In this document: positions 27,318 to 36,916 of the stretch, in pieces | Layout of the letters: every line of letters starts with the position of its first letter | Numbering within the stretch: position 1 is the stretch's first letter | Assembly (NCBI GenBank): GCA_002794105.1 | Contig: PHFL01000039.1 | Coordinates: forward strand, 23,286-87,285 | DNA length: 64,000 nucleotides | Source of the DNA: Candidatus Thermochlorobacter aerophilus | GTDB taxonomy: Bacteria > Bacteroidota > Chlorobiia > Chlorobiales > Thermochlorobacteraceae | Direction: 5' to 3' | Position numbers and translations under genes: made by a program | The notes under the pieces: model-generated | Databases searched by the model: none | Seen by the model: only the letters and a program-made list of their open reading frames with translations | What the model was told of the DNA's origin: nothing

Positions 27318-28652
27318 CTAAAGCCGAAGAGCTGTAGCCAAGTGAATCGCTCTAACTTTGCTTCCAGCTCGACGCAAGCCATACTGCAACTGCAAAAGAC
27401 AACCGGGATTGGCACTGACAACCAACTCTGCACCAGTCCGCTCGATCGCTTGAACTTTTTCGGCTAAAAGCTCCTCTGCAAAGTTAGGCTGCAGCAAGTT
27501 GTAGATGCCAGCACTGCCACAGCACTGTGGTGAATTGAGCTCGAGCACATTGCCAAACTTACGCCGAAGTAACTCACGTGGCTCCTCACGAAGTTTCTGT
27601 CCATGCTCTAAATGACAAGCATCTTGGTAGGTTACCTTCTTGGTAAGCCTATTCGGCTGAAAATTGCGAGCAAGTAGAATTTGCGATAAATCTTTCACGC
27701 GTTTTGAGAAAGCCAATGCCTGAGCATGTTCAGGCTCGTCAGGTGAAAAAAGGTCAGGATAGTGCTTCATCATTGCCCCACAGCCAGCAGAGTTAACCGC
27801 AATCCATTCGGAACCAGCAAAAGCATGAAGATTTCTGCGTGCCAATGCTTTAGCTTCTTTGAGAAACCCATTGTGCGCATGAAGGGCACCGCAGCAATAC
27901 TGTGCTTTAGGCACAACCACACGCAACCCAACACTTTCGAGCAACGCAACGGAATCGTGATGCACATCAGCAAAAGCCGTGTTCATGATACAGCCCGAAA
28001 GAAATAGCACACTTTCACCAGAAGAAGGGGTAGGATTTTCATAGGTCTCATCAAAAAATTGTGGCGAGAAGCGAGGCGCAAGCATATACATGCGACGCAG
28101 GGGTTTAGGCAGCAGTCGTTCTAATGGCAAACGTTGAGAAAAGGCAATCAGTCGCGAGGCTTGCTTAAAGCGTTTGGGATTCATGAAAAGATGTCGCATC
28201 GCCAGCGAGAGCAAGCGCAAAGACCACGAAGAACGCAAAGACGGCGCCTGCACAACCAGCGTTTTAGCGGACTCAAAAATCTTCTCATACTCAACTCCAG
28301 CTGGACATGCTGTCTGACAAGCTAAACACCCCAGACAAGTATTAATAGAATCGGCAATATCGGCGAGATGTTCAGGTGCGGAAAGCCTGCCTTCAAACAA
28401 GGCACGTGTCAGCTGAATACGTCCGCGCGGTGAGTAGCGCTCAAGCTTGGTAAGGCTATAGGTTGGACAGTGCGGCAAGCAAAACCCGCATTGCATGCAG
28501 TTGAGGAGCATCTCATCGGTGATGAGTGGCAAGGTTGGTACTGGCGAAGCACTCTGTGGAGAAGCGCTCGGCGGTGTAGCAGGTGGTGCAGCAAATGGCA
28601 ACTGCGATGGCGTAACCGAATCGGCGGAAGATGCAGAGTTTGGATTTGACAT
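27318..28652 (-). CDS. glcF: glycolate oxidase iron-sulfur subunit-like protein
   Basis: GlcF passes electrons from the flavoprotein GlcD to the respiratory chain during glycolate oxidation. The 444 residues have two [4Fe-4S] motifs (CMQCGFCLPHCPTY and CLGCLACQTACPAG), then two CCG domains (SGCIMNTAF...YCCGALHAH and QCCGSAGIYNL). A Pro/Ser/Ala-rich N-terminal tail of about 40 residues is unusual. No glcD or glcE lies in the window, so a related lactate or other FAD oxidase partner is possible. ATG 28652 lies 2 nt after the upstream peptidase stop, suggesting co-transcription. Confidence 0.82.
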   Translation of the reverse strand: MSNPNSASSADSVTPSQLPFAAPPATPPSASPQSASPVPTLPLITDEMLLNCMQCGFCLPHCPTYSLTKLERYSPRGRIQLTRALFEGRLSAPEHLADIADSINTCLGCLACQTACPAGVEYEKIFESAKTLVVQAPSLRSSWSLRLLSLAMRHLFMNPKRFKQASRLIAFSQRLPLERLLPKPLRRMYMLAPRFSPQFFDETYENPTPSSGESVLFLSGCIMNTAFADVHHDSVALLESVGLRVVVPKAQYCCGALHAHNGFLKEAKALARRNLHAFAGSEWIAVNSAGCGAMMKHYPDLFSPDEPEHAQALAFSKRVKDLSQILLARNFQPNRLTKKVTYQDACHLEHGQKLREEPRELLRRKFGNVLELNSPQCCGSAGIYNLLQPNFAEELLAEKVQAIERTGAELVVSANPGCLLQLQYGLRRAGSKVRAIHLATALRL

Positions 28653-28654
28653 AA

Positions 28655-30838
28655 TCAAAGCTTTTCTAAGATGAACTGTGTCATTAACTGATGCAAGTGA
28701 AAACGTGCAGGTCCGCGAATGCCGTGATACTGTTCAGGATAGAACATGGTGTAAAATAGCTTGCCAGACTCTTGGAGTTTCTTGGCGAAGGTGGCAGAGT
28801 TCTGGAAATGCACATTGTCGTCCAGTGTGCCATGAATGAGTAGAAAATGCCCTTTAAGTTTGTCGGCATAAGTGAGCGGCGCAGAAATTTCATATCCTTT
28901 GGGATTGCGTTGTGGGGTATCCATGTAGCGTTCGGTGTAGATGGTGTCGTAGAATTTCCAGTGCGTGACAGGTGCGCCAGCAATGCCTAATTTGAAGACT
29001 TGTTCGCCTTGCGCATTGCCATAGGTCATACACATTGATGCCATGTAGCCACCGTAGCTCCAGCCGTAGATGCCAATGCGACTCCTATCCACAAAAGGCA
29101 GAGAGGCAAGAAACTTTGCACCTGCAACTTGGTCTTCGGTCTCAAGGATACCAAGCTGCTTGTAAGTCTGTTTCTTAAAGGCGGCGCCACGAAAGCCCGT
29201 GCCACGATTATCTACACTAAAGACTAAATAGCCCTGCTGCGAAAGGTAATGATACCAAAGGCTCACACTGCCCCAGAGGTTGCGCACGGTCTGCGAGCCG
29301 GGACCGCCATAGACATGCATCAGCACAGGATACTTTTTGGTCGAATCAAAGTTGGCGGGCAAAAGTAGCCATGCGTTGAGGGAAATGCCACTGGGATTCT
29401 GAAACGTCAGAAATTGCACTTTGCCCATCGCATAATCGGAGAGAGTTTTTTCCAAAGCGGCATTGTTTTCTAACTCACGCACCAAAGACCCATCTTTTTT
29501 GCGCAAATAAAACTTCGGAGGCGTGCTCACATTTGAGTAAGTGTGATAGTAAAGCGACCCGTCTGGTGAAAAAGTTGCACTATGCGTGCCGGGTTCGCTG
29601 GTCAGCTTCTTCAAATCGGAGCCATCAAACTTGACTGAATAGAGATGACGTTCTAAGGGACTTTCTTTAGCAGAAGTGAAATAAAGTGTCTGCTGAGGCT
29701 CATCGACATACACCAGAGCATCGTCATCGAACTCGCCTTTGGTTAATTGGGCTTTGAGTGAGCCATCATAGCCGTAGAGGTAAAAGTGCTGATAGCCATC
29801 ACGGTCAGAACTCCAGATGAAGCCATCTGAAAGAAATCGGTAGGCATCATTTTCTACTTCAATCCAAGCATCGCTGCGCTCGGTGAGAATCAAGCGAGAT
29901 TGTTTTTGCTCAATGTCGTAGAAGAAAAGCTCCAGCTGATTTTGCTGGCGGTTCAAACGCTGGTAGGCAAGGCGCTTGGCATCGGGTAGCCAATCTATGC
30001 GAGGAATGTAGATATCAGGATTATCTCCTAAATCAATGAAGGTGGGTTGGGGACGACGAGTATCGACGCTGACAACCCCAATTTTGACGCGTGAATTTTT
30101 ATCCCCAGCTTTTGGGTAGCGATACTCAAGAAATGAAAGGTAGAGCGAATCATACTTTGCAATTTTGAATGCTGGTACTTGACTTTGGTCAAGTTGCCAG
30201 AACGCAATGTGTTTGGAATCAGGCGACCACTGCCAGCCATCAATGATGGAAAACTCTTCTTCATACACCCAATCAAAAACTCCATTGAGAATGTTTGCAT
30301 TGCCGTCGCGTGTTAGCTGGGTTTCCTTGCCTGACGCAATGTCATAGACGAAAAGGTTTTTATCGCGCACATAGCCGACCTTTTTGCCATCGGGCGAAAG
30401 TTTGACGATTTCATATTCGCCTTTCGTGCTGGAGAGTTTGCGAACGAGTTTAGTTTTGCAGTTGTAGAGATAGACATCGCCGCCGGTTTTGAGTCGCCGT
30501 GCAGGCAAAGCGCCAGTCAGCAAAATGTGTTCTTTGTCGCGGCTGATTTCAAAATGGGCAAAGTCTATGGGTCTGCCGAAGAATTTGAGGTCTTCGCCGC
30601 GAGCAAGGATTTCTTTTTCGCCAGTTAGCGCATGGATGAGAACAATTTGAATAGTCTTGGTGGCGTCGTCAGTTTCAAGGGCGGCATATCGCTGGTCACT
30701 AAACCAGTTGAAGCCTTCAACAAAACGCGGCAGAAATTTGCGCGATTTGAAAATTTCTTCAAGTGAGAAATTTTTTTGCTGGGCAAACGACTCAACACTT
30801 ACCCAGAGAAAGAGGCAAGCAAGAAGAAGACGACTCAT
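28655..30838 (-). CDS. dipeptidyl-peptidase IV-like serine peptidase (S9B)
   Basis: The enzyme removes X-Pro or X-Ala dipeptides from peptide N-termini. The 727-residue precursor has a signal peptide (cut near SFA-QQ), an eight-bladed propeller N-terminal domain with the WVYEEEF double-Glu motif, and an alpha/beta hydrolase domain with the nucleophile in GWSYGGYM, the aspartate in GTLDDNVHF and the histidine in QYHGI. The start ATG overlaps the M48 stop (ATGA at 30838-30835). The frame extends 16 codons upstream. Probably periplasmic. Confidence 0.93.
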   Translation of the reverse strand: MSRLLLACLFLWVSVESFAQQKNFSLEEIFKSRKFLPRFVEGFNWFSDQRYAALETDDATKTIQIVLIHALTGEKEILARGEDLKFFGRPIDFAHFEISRDKEHILLTGALPARRLKTGGDVYLYNCKTKLVRKLSSTKGEYEIVKLSPDGKKVGYVRDKNLFVYDIASGKETQLTRDGNANILNGVFDWVYEEEFSIIDGWQWSPDSKHIAFWQLDQSQVPAFKIAKYDSLYLSFLEYRYPKAGDKNSRVKIGVVSVDTRRPQPTFIDLGDNPDIYIPRIDWLPDAKRLAYQRLNRQQNQLELFFYDIEQKQSRLILTERSDAWIEVENDAYRFLSDGFIWSSDRDGYQHFYLYGYDGSLKAQLTKGEFDDDALVYVDEPQQTLYFTSAKESPLERHLYSVKFDGSDLKKLTSEPGTHSATFSPDGSLYYHTYSNVSTPPKFYLRKKDGSLVRELENNAALEKTLSDYAMGKVQFLTFQNPSGISLNAWLLLPANFDSTKKYPVLMHVYGGPGSQTVRNLWGSVSLWYHYLSQQGYLVFSVDNRGTGFRGAAFKKQTYKQLGILETEDQVAGAKFLASLPFVDRSRIGIYGWSYGGYMASMCMTYGNAQGEQVFKLGIAGAPVTHWKFYDTIYTERYMDTPQRNPKGYEISAPLTYADKLKGHFLLIHGTLDDNVHFQNSATFAKKLQESGKLFYTMFYPEQYHGIRGPARFHLHQLMTQFILEKL

Positions 30839-31935
30839 GGTGTGGATGATGAGTTTTTTGAAGTTGTTTGAAGCAAGCTCTTCCATTCTTGTTCAGAAAG
30901 ATACGTTTTTATGGAGGAGGGCAGAGCAACTTTTTGAACGAGCATTTCACGCTCGGCGTGTGAAGGATGCGTAGAAAGCACTTGAGGAATTTCAAAACTG
31001 CTACTGCCTAAGCGTTTGAGAAGTTTCGGTAAGGCGTGGGTATCGAGCCCGGCGATTTGCAAGGTTTCAAGGGCGAACTGGTCGGCTTCAAGTTCTTCTT
31101 GGCGGCTGTAAGAGAGTTCAAGCAAGTTAGAGCTTTGACTGAGCAAAATACCTGAAAGGCTTTGTGTATCGCCAAGGAGAATCGAGAGCATAGCAGCAAA
31201 GAGCACATTGCGCAAGAGCCGCTTCGAGCCATGCCGAAGAACGACATGCCCGGCTTCGTGCGCAAGCAGTCCGAAAAGTTCGCTCTCAGTGTGAATTGAG
31301 TCCAAAATCCCGCGATAGACCACGATGTAGCCGCCCGGCAAAGCAAATGCGTTTTTAATGGTTCGATTTTCTACAATCGTGATTTGAAGATGCAGCGAGG
31401 TATCCTGTCGCCAGCTTGAGATAAGGTTGGCACATTTTTGCAGGACGGCTTGTGTTGCCGAGTCCTTGCAGACGCGCTCGGTGTAGAGGGCTTGTGCCAA
31501 GGCAGATTCGCCAAGGGCACGCTCGAGCTGAGGCGGAATGCGTGCTGCACCCCACGAAACCAGCGCTTGAAGCCCAAGCGTGAAGAACAAAATCCCCACG
31601 GCGATAAGCACGCCAAAGAGGATAAGTACGCCAGCGTAAGAGGGAGTTTTGAACGAGCGGCTGGGCGCAAAAAAGCCATAGCGTTCAAGTGCTGCAATGC
31701 CAGATGGGTCAGAGAGCATCACAACACTGCCACCGAGTACATCAGCCGTGATTTTGACAAATGCCGTATTGGGCTGTTCAGAGATGTGAAAAGAGCCTAC
31801 GGGAAGCTCAAGCTGGAGCTGATTGCCAAAAAGCGCAAGACCTGCAGCCGTGATGCGTATCGAAATACTTTCTGGAAGTGCCGCTTGAGGGCGAAAAAGT
31901 TGTGCAGAACCCTGCCAGTCTGAATAAGCTTGCAT
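30835..31935 (-). CDS. M48-family membrane metalloprotease
   Basis: The 366-residue protein has an N-terminal beta-rich domain (about 1-95), a membrane helix (about 100-130) and a zinc protease domain with HEAGH (in LLAHEAGHVVLRHGSK) and the downstream glutamate ligand in EELEAD. M48 proteases of the HtpX/BepA type handle damaged envelope proteins. The C-terminal STHPSHAERE phrase is typical. It overlaps the peptidase gene downstream by 4 nt and lies 57 nt after the repeat protein gene. Confidence 0.87.
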   Translation of the reverse strand: MQAYSDWQGSAQLFRPQAALPESISIRITAAGLALFGNQLQLELPVGSFHISEQPNTAFVKITADVLGGSVVMLSDPSGIAALERYGFFAPSRSFKTPSYAGVLILFGVLIAVGILFFTLGLQALVSWGAARIPPQLERALGESALAQALYTERVCKDSATQAVLQKCANLISSWRQDTSLHLQITIVENRTIKNAFALPGGYIVVYRGILDSIHTESELFGLLAHEAGHVVLRHGSKRLLRNVLFAAMLSILLGDTQSLSGILLSQSSNLLELSYSRQEELEADQFALETLQIAGLDTHALPKLLKRLGSSSFEIPQVLSTHPSHAEREMLVQKVALPSSIKTYLSEQEWKSLLQTTSKNSSSTP

Positions 31936-31992
31936 CTCCTGCGAAAAGATTGAAGTGCATCTTAAAAACGCATGGCAAGCCTGTAAAATTTT

Positions 31993-33435
31993 TTAGCATA
32001 CATGCGGGCAGGAAAATAGGCGATAATAAGAATGCTCTGACTGCGGTAACTTTAAGTGCCCAATATCCAAGCCAATTACAGACCATGTATTGGTGCTGAC
32101 ATTAAAGCGCACGACCACACTAGTTGGAGCCGGCAATGACGCACCGGGATTAGGTGGAGAAAAATTCCCGCCGATGAAAACATCCTGACCTGAAGACGCA
32201 ATAGCATAGACCTCGTTGTTAATGCTACTGGTAGAACTAAACACAGACCATGCATTGGTTGTGAGGCTATAGCGTGCAATGTAGCTTGCCATGACTGGGG
32301 AAGTAGCCCCTAAGTTCGCTTTGGTAAAAAAGCCACCAACGAAGAGATACTCGCCCAGCACGGCAATTGCATTGACGGCACCATTGACTCCATTACCCGG
32401 CGCCGTGCCCAAGGTTGACCAAGTGTTTCGGACTGTATTGAATCGTGCAATGTAATTTGCTGCCATAGGAGAACCTGCGTTGACTTGTGTGAATTCACCG
32501 CCGATGAAGACATCTTCGCCTGAGACGGCAATCGTATAGACAGCAGGTTGGGATGCTCCACTGACGCCGCTACCGGAGCCTAAGTTCGACCATTGATTTG
32601 TCTTGGTGTGAAACCGAACAATGCCAGTTGCCTTGAGCGAGGTGCGACCTGTAACTTGAGTAAAATCACCACCGATGAAAAGGTCTTCGCCTAAGGTTGC
32701 AAGTGCATACACCACGCCGTTGACCCCAGACGAGCCCAAAGCACTCCACGCATTAGTCTGCGTGTCGAAGACAGCAACATGGTTTGCAGATATGGGAGAT
32801 GCGCCTGCATTCGCTTGTGTGAAGTCACCGCCGACAAAAACAAAATGATTGAATGCAGTGATAGCATAGACGCGCCCATTGACACCATTGCCTGCACCTG
32901 AACCGAGCGCCGACCATGTGTTCGTGCGGATATCGAAGCGGGCAATGTTACTAACCGATATAGGAGAGGCAGAACCAGCATCAGCTTGGGTGAATTCGCC
33001 GCCAACGAAGAGAGAATTACCTAAGATGGCAATCGAACGGACTTCGCCATTTAGTCCATTGCCTGACCCCAGAGCAGACCAAGTGTTTGTGGGCGCATGA
33101 AAGCGCGCAATGTAGTGTGCAGATACGCTGGACGAGCTATTAACAAGTGTAAAATTGCCGCCGACATACCAATTCCCAGCGCCATCGGTTGCAATGGCGT
33201 AAATGATGCCGTTACCGCCGTCTGGCGATAAAAAAGTAGGCAAAGAAGAAACGGGCAGCGTTAGCGCTGGATGCGTCGAGGCATGAGGACAGCTTGGTGC
33301 GTCATCATTCGCGAGGTGAGTGCAATATGAGGCGGTGGCGTCATGTAGCGGGTATGGGTCAAGCGATTGTGCTGTGGCAACGCTGAGTGAGAGAAGCAGA
33401 AATGCAAGGAGCGTAGAATAACTTATCATAGTCAT
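31993..33435 (-). CDS. secreted seven-repeat beta-propeller-like protein
   Basis: The 480-residue protein has a signal peptide (cut near ATA-QS) and seven repeats of 50-57 residues from about residue 75 to 455. Each reads roughly VYAIAVxGxDVFIGGxFTQ, then xxIARFxTxTNTWSALGSGxG and NGVNG. The pattern matches Rax2/cortical-marker or Kelch-like propeller blades common in bacterial surface proteins. No type IX secretion domain follows; the last repeat ends in a short Cys-containing tail. DNA-level repeats reflect the protein repeats. It is divergent from aroK. Confidence 0.8.
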   Translation of the reverse strand: MTMISYSTLLAFLLLSLSVATAQSLDPYPLHDATASYCTHLANDDAPSCPHASTHPALTLPVSSLPTFLSPDGGNGIIYAIATDGAGNWYVGGNFTLVNSSSSVSAHYIARFHAPTNTWSALGSGNGLNGEVRSIAILGNSLFVGGEFTQADAGSASPISVSNIARFDIRTNTWSALGSGAGNGVNGRVYAITAFNHFVFVGGDFTQANAGASPISANHVAVFDTQTNAWSALGSSGVNGVVYALATLGEDLFIGGDFTQVTGRTSLKATGIVRFHTKTNQWSNLGSGSGVSGASQPAVYTIAVSGEDVFIGGEFTQVNAGSPMAANYIARFNTVRNTWSTLGTAPGNGVNGAVNAIAVLGEYLFVGGFFTKANLGATSPVMASYIARYSLTTNAWSVFSSTSSINNEVYAIASSGQDVFIGGNFSPPNPGASLPAPTSVVVRFNVSTNTWSVIGLDIGHLKLPQSEHSYYRLFSCPHVC

Positions 33436-33613
33436 AGTTAATTTGGTTGAGTTAAATGTGCTAAGTCAGGTTGAGCGGCTTTACCTGTCAAGCTATGCAG
33501 GGTGCTAGTGCATCACTGCGCAGCCTCTTGTGCGATTGCAGAAAAGTTAAAAAGTCTATGCAATTAAGCAAAGTAACTAAGCCACGACGCTAAAAGCCAT
33601 GTAGAGGTAGCGA

Positions 33614-33641
33614 TTGACTTTAGGACACAATTTTGTATAAA
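33614..33641 (+). promoter_or_regulatory. sigma70-type promoter for aroK-aroB
   Basis: TTGACT (33614-33619), a 16-nt spacer and TATAAA (33636-33641) lie about 45 nt before the aroK start. This is the best sigma70-like match I saw in the window. Confidence 0.6.
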
Positions 33642-33684
33642 TTTTTGAATGATTGCACTAACCTTAACTTGACGGCATAGAGGT

Positions 33685-34263
33685 ATGCAGCAAAAGAAAC
33701 CGAATCTTATTTTCTTGACAGGATTTAGCACGGCTGGTAAATCCACGATTGGACCTATCCTTGCCAGTTCGTTAGGCTATAGCTTTATTGACATTGACGA
33801 AGCGATTATGGAAAAAGAAAAAAAGTCGGTCGTGGAAATTTTTAGTGAGAAAGGAGAAGCCTACTTTCGGCAGTTGGAGTATGAAATTTTGCAGCAATGT
33901 GCGCAGGCAGAAAATTTGGTAGTTGCTTTAGGTGGGGGGACACTAGAGAACGACAAAAGTTTTCAGATTGTCAAAGACTCGGGTACGCTCATTTACTTGA
34001 AGTCGGAAGTAGATACTTTGACGAAGCGTTTGGCAAACAAAGACGACCGACCGTTAATGAAAGCTGAAAATGGAGAGCGGCTGTCGGCGGAAGATTTGCA
34101 TCGGCGTGTGAAGCAGTTGTTGATGAGTCGAGAGGAGCGCTATCAAAGCCATGCCGTGATTTCTATTGCAACAGACCAAAACCCAATTGGAAAAACAGTA
34201 GAAATGCTGACGCGCCAAGTAGAGCAATATCAAAAAGAGCAATTACGCCTATCTGAAAAGTAG
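33685..34263 (+). CDS. aroK: shikimate kinase
   Basis: AroK phosphorylates shikimate at O-3 in aromatic amino acid synthesis. The 192-residue protein has the P-loop GFSTAGKST, the shikimate-binding FIDIDEAI and FRQLEYEIL regions, ALGGGT, and the lid arginine in KDDRPLM. A longer hydrophilic C-terminal tail (about 165-192) is extra. It heads a run with aroB, the pathway's second enzyme, 32 nt downstream. A TAACC element lies 26 nt before the start; no Shine-Dalgarno is seen. Confidence 0.93.
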   Translation: MQQKKPNLIFLTGFSTAGKSTIGPILASSLGYSFIDIDEAIMEKEKKSVVEIFSEKGEAYFRQLEYEILQQCAQAENLVVALGGGTLENDKSFQIVKDSGTLIYLKSEVDTLTKRLANKDDRPLMKAENGERLSAEDLHRRVKQLLMSREERYQSHAVISIATDQNPIGKTVEMLTRQVEQYQKEQLRLSEK

Positions 34264-34295
34264 AAACGGGTGGCAATGATGAAGCCCGCTTTCAA

Positions 34296-35390
34296 ATGAG
34301 TAAAGTCATCTTCACACATGCACTTGCCGACGATTTGGAGGCATACTGCCTAAGACAGGCTTTGCCGAAAAAGTTGGTGCTCTGTGTAGACAAATACATT
34401 GATACGCACTTTGGTGCAGCACTGAGTTTGGAGTTAAGAAAAAAAAATTTTACTGCGCACAAAAGTGTCATTCCAGCTAGCGAGCGCAGCAAGTCGCTTG
34501 CCATGGCAAACAAACTCTATGGAGAATGGCTGACAGCTGGAGTAGATAGAAGCCATGTTGTTGTAGCGATTGGAGGTGGTGTCGTAGGGGACTTAGCAGG
34601 CTTTGTGGCAGCAAGCTATATGCGTGGCTTACGCCTCATCCACGTACCGACAACACTCTTAGCTATGGTAGATTCTGCAATTGGCGGTAAGGTTGCCGTC
34701 AATCATCATGCTGGGAAAAATCTAATTGGGTTTTTCTATGATGCTGAACTGACGCTCATCGATACTGCTTTTTTGCGCTCACTGCCTGAGCGTGACATGC
34801 ACTCGGGATTGGCAGAAGTGCTCAAATACGCACTTATCGGAGATGAAAAATTTCTCACATTTTTGGAAAGGCATTTTGAAGACATTCTTGCACAGCGACC
34901 GCCTCTGCTGACCGCCATCAAAAAAAGTGTAGCGGCTAAATTGCGCATTGTCAGGCAAGATTTTAGAGAGACAAAAGGACTGCGTGCAACACTCAACTTT
35001 GGACACACCTTTGCGCATGCCCTAGAAAAACTGGCGCATTACAAATACCTCCGCCATGGTGAAGCTGTGCTGTGGGGTATGCTGTGTGCCTCGGCACTTT
35101 CGTGGCGCGTAGGAAAAATCACGGCTGAAGACTTAAAGCGTATTGCGCAAATGGTGGTGCGCTTCAAAATAAAAGAGCGTATCGCAAAAGCTTACTTCCT
35201 TGAGTGCAAGGAAGCAGAAATTATAAACGCCATGCAAGCCGATAAGAAAAAACAAGATGGAAAATTGCGCTTTGTCTTACTGGAAAAAATTGGTCAAGCA
35301 GCTTTGTCGGATGAGCAGATAGAGATGCACAAGGTCTGTCAGGCGATTAAAGATGCAAAAGCGCTGTGGAAACATGCAGGTAACGCATAG
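34296..35390 (+). CDS. aroB: 3-dehydroquinate synthase
   Basis: AroB converts DAHP to 3-dehydroquinate using NAD and a divalent metal. The 364-residue protein has IGGGVVGDLAGFVAASYMRG, PTTLLAMVDSAIGGKVAVNH, the metal ligands in GLAEVLKYALI and the histidine motif NFGHTFAHALE. Length is normal. It follows aroK after 32 nt, as in many bacteria. Confidence 0.95.
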   Translation: MSKVIFTHALADDLEAYCLRQALPKKLVLCVDKYIDTHFGAALSLELRKKNFTAHKSVIPASERSKSLAMANKLYGEWLTAGVDRSHVVVAIGGGVVGDLAGFVAASYMRGLRLIHVPTTLLAMVDSAIGGKVAVNHHAGKNLIGFFYDAELTLIDTAFLRSLPERDMHSGLAEVLKYALIGDEKFLTFLERHFEDILAQRPPLLTAIKKSVAAKLRIVRQDFRETKGLRATLNFGHTFAHALEKLAHYKYLRHGEAVLWGMLCASALSWRVGKITAEDLKRIAQMVVRFKIKERIAKAYFLECKEAEIINAMQADKKKQDGKLRFVLLEKIGQAALSDEQIEMHKVCQAIKDAKALWKHAGNA

Positions 35391-35412
35391 AGAAAACCGA
35401 ATGCACTGAGGT

Positions 35413-35544
35413 ATGTCAAGCTCACAGAAAGACACACCAATAAAAATCGTGGGGCGCTGGTTTTACCGCATTGTGCTGACGCTAATTATCATCCAAATCG
35501 TATTAGCGCTGGGGGCGTGGGCAAAAAGCTGTTTCTATTTCTGA
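35413..35544 (+). CDS. 43-residue single-pass membrane protein
   Basis: ATG 35413 opens a 44-codon frame ending in TGA at 35544, 22 nt after aroB. The product is MSSSQKDTPIKIVGRWFYRI followed by a hydrophobic helix (about 21-37) and a short AKSCFYF tail. Polar N-terminus, positive flank and one clean membrane helix suggest a real small protein rather than noise. GAGGT just upstream is a weak ribosome-binding site. No family is recognised; a truncated remnant is possible. Confidence 0.45.
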   Translation: MSSSQKDTPIKIVGRWFYRIVLTLIIIQIVLALGAWAKSCFYF

Positions 35545-35589
35545 CAGTTGTAGCAGAAGCCACACGACCCCCTGACACTAAATTGATAC

Positions 35590-36744
35590 TCAAGCGCGCA
35601 GCAATGAGCGAGCAATCACAATGCGTTGAACTTCTGAAGTGCCTTCGTAGATTTCAGTGATTTTTGCGTCACGCAAGTAGCGCTCGACTTCATACTCCTG
35701 CACATAGCCATATCCCCCGTGAATTTGCACTGCCTCAAGAGCGGCTTTGACTGCAATTTTCGATGCATAGAGTTTAGCCATAGCCGACTGTGCAGAGTGA
35801 GGTAGATGCTGGTCTTTACGCCATGCCGCTTCGTAGGTGAGCATTCTTGCAGCTTCAAGCTCGGTAGCCATATCTGCCAGTTTCATCTGAATAGCTTGAT
35901 GCTCAATCAGGAATTTGCCAAAAGAGCGACGCTCCTTAGCATACTTGATAGAGCGTTCTAGCGAAGCAGCAGCAATGCCTAAAGCTTGCGCAGCAATGCC
36001 AATTCGACCGCCATCAAGCGTTTTCATAGCAATCTTGAACCCTTCACCTTCAGGACCGAGCAAATTTTCAAGTGGGATGCGGCAGTCTGTAAAGCCCAGA
36101 GAACAGGTATCCGATGAGCGAATACCGAGTTTTTTTTCTTTCTTGAGAATTTCAAAACCGGGTGTGTCGCGCTCGACCAAAAAGGCTGAAATGCCATGCG
36201 AGCCTTTGGATTTATCCGTTACAGCAAAAACAAGATACAGTTCAGATGTGGTGCCGTTAGTAATCCAGTTTTTGGTGCCATTGAGAACCCACGAATTACC
36301 GTCGCGGACGGCTGTAGTGGTTTGTGCTGTGGCGTCCGAGCCAGCGTTGGGTTCAGATAGACAGAAGGCGCCAATATAGAGCTTGCCATTATGCTGACCG
36401 CGTGCCAAGGGGCGCAAATACTTTTCTTTCTGTTCTGGGGTGCCGTATTCGTTGATAGCCCAGCAAACAAGGGAATTATTGACCGACATAATCACGCCGA
36501 CAGAGGCATCGGCTTTAGAAATTTCTTCCATCGCCAAAACATAGCTTAGCGTGTCCATGCCAGCGCCATCGTATTCCACTGGGGCAAGCATGCCCAAGAA
36601 GCCAAGCTCGCCGAGTTTCCTGACAATCTCATATGGAAATTCTGATGTCTCATCGCGCTCAATGGCGTCAGTGATTTCCGTGCGCGCAAAGTCGCGAGCA
36701 GTCTGCTGAATCATGAGCTGCTCTTCGGTAAATGCAAATTTCAT
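35590..36744 (-). CDS. acyl-CoA dehydrogenase (short-chain type)
   Basis: The 384-residue flavoprotein makes a 2,3-double bond in acyl-CoA and passes electrons to ETF. It has AFCLSEPNAGSDA, the FAD/substrate loop NGTKNWITNGTTSELYLVF, RRSFGKFL, IHGGYGYVQEYEVERYLRD and the catalytic glutamate in YEGTSEVQR (about Glu367). These features fit butyryl-CoA-type enzymes. ATG 36744 (MKFAFTEEQ) is chosen over an open frame running 42 codons upstream. The next gene is divergent. Confidence 0.93.
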   Translation of the reverse strand: MKFAFTEEQLMIQQTARDFARTEITDAIERDETSEFPYEIVRKLGELGFLGMLAPVEYDGAGMDTLSYVLAMEEISKADASVGVIMSVNNSLVCWAINEYGTPEQKEKYLRPLARGQHNGKLYIGAFCLSEPNAGSDATAQTTTAVRDGNSWVLNGTKNWITNGTTSELYLVFAVTDKSKGSHGISAFLVERDTPGFEILKKEKKLGIRSSDTCSLGFTDCRIPLENLLGPEGEGFKIAMKTLDGGRIGIAAQALGIAAASLERSIKYAKERRSFGKFLIEHQAIQMKLADMATELEAARMLTYEAAWRKDQHLPHSAQSAMAKLYASKIAVKAALEAVQIHGGYGYVQEYEVERYLRDAKITEIYEGTSEVQRIVIARSLLRA

Positions 36745-36916
36745 AGCTGGCTTAAGTTGAGTTGAAAGAAAACACACCGAATTTAATCGATTTGCGCAAA
36801 AGTTACCTAATGCCAGTTTCAAAATAGTGGTGCATGCAAAAAGAAAAGAACGAATTTGTGCGGGAAACACTTATATTCTTCTGCCAACAATATGAGTAAC
36901 TAAACGAATTTAAGTT

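Noticed and set aside
31993..33435. Direct repeats resembling a CRISPR or satellite array
   Set aside because: The repeats are coding, vary in sequence and keep the reading frame, as expected for propeller blades.
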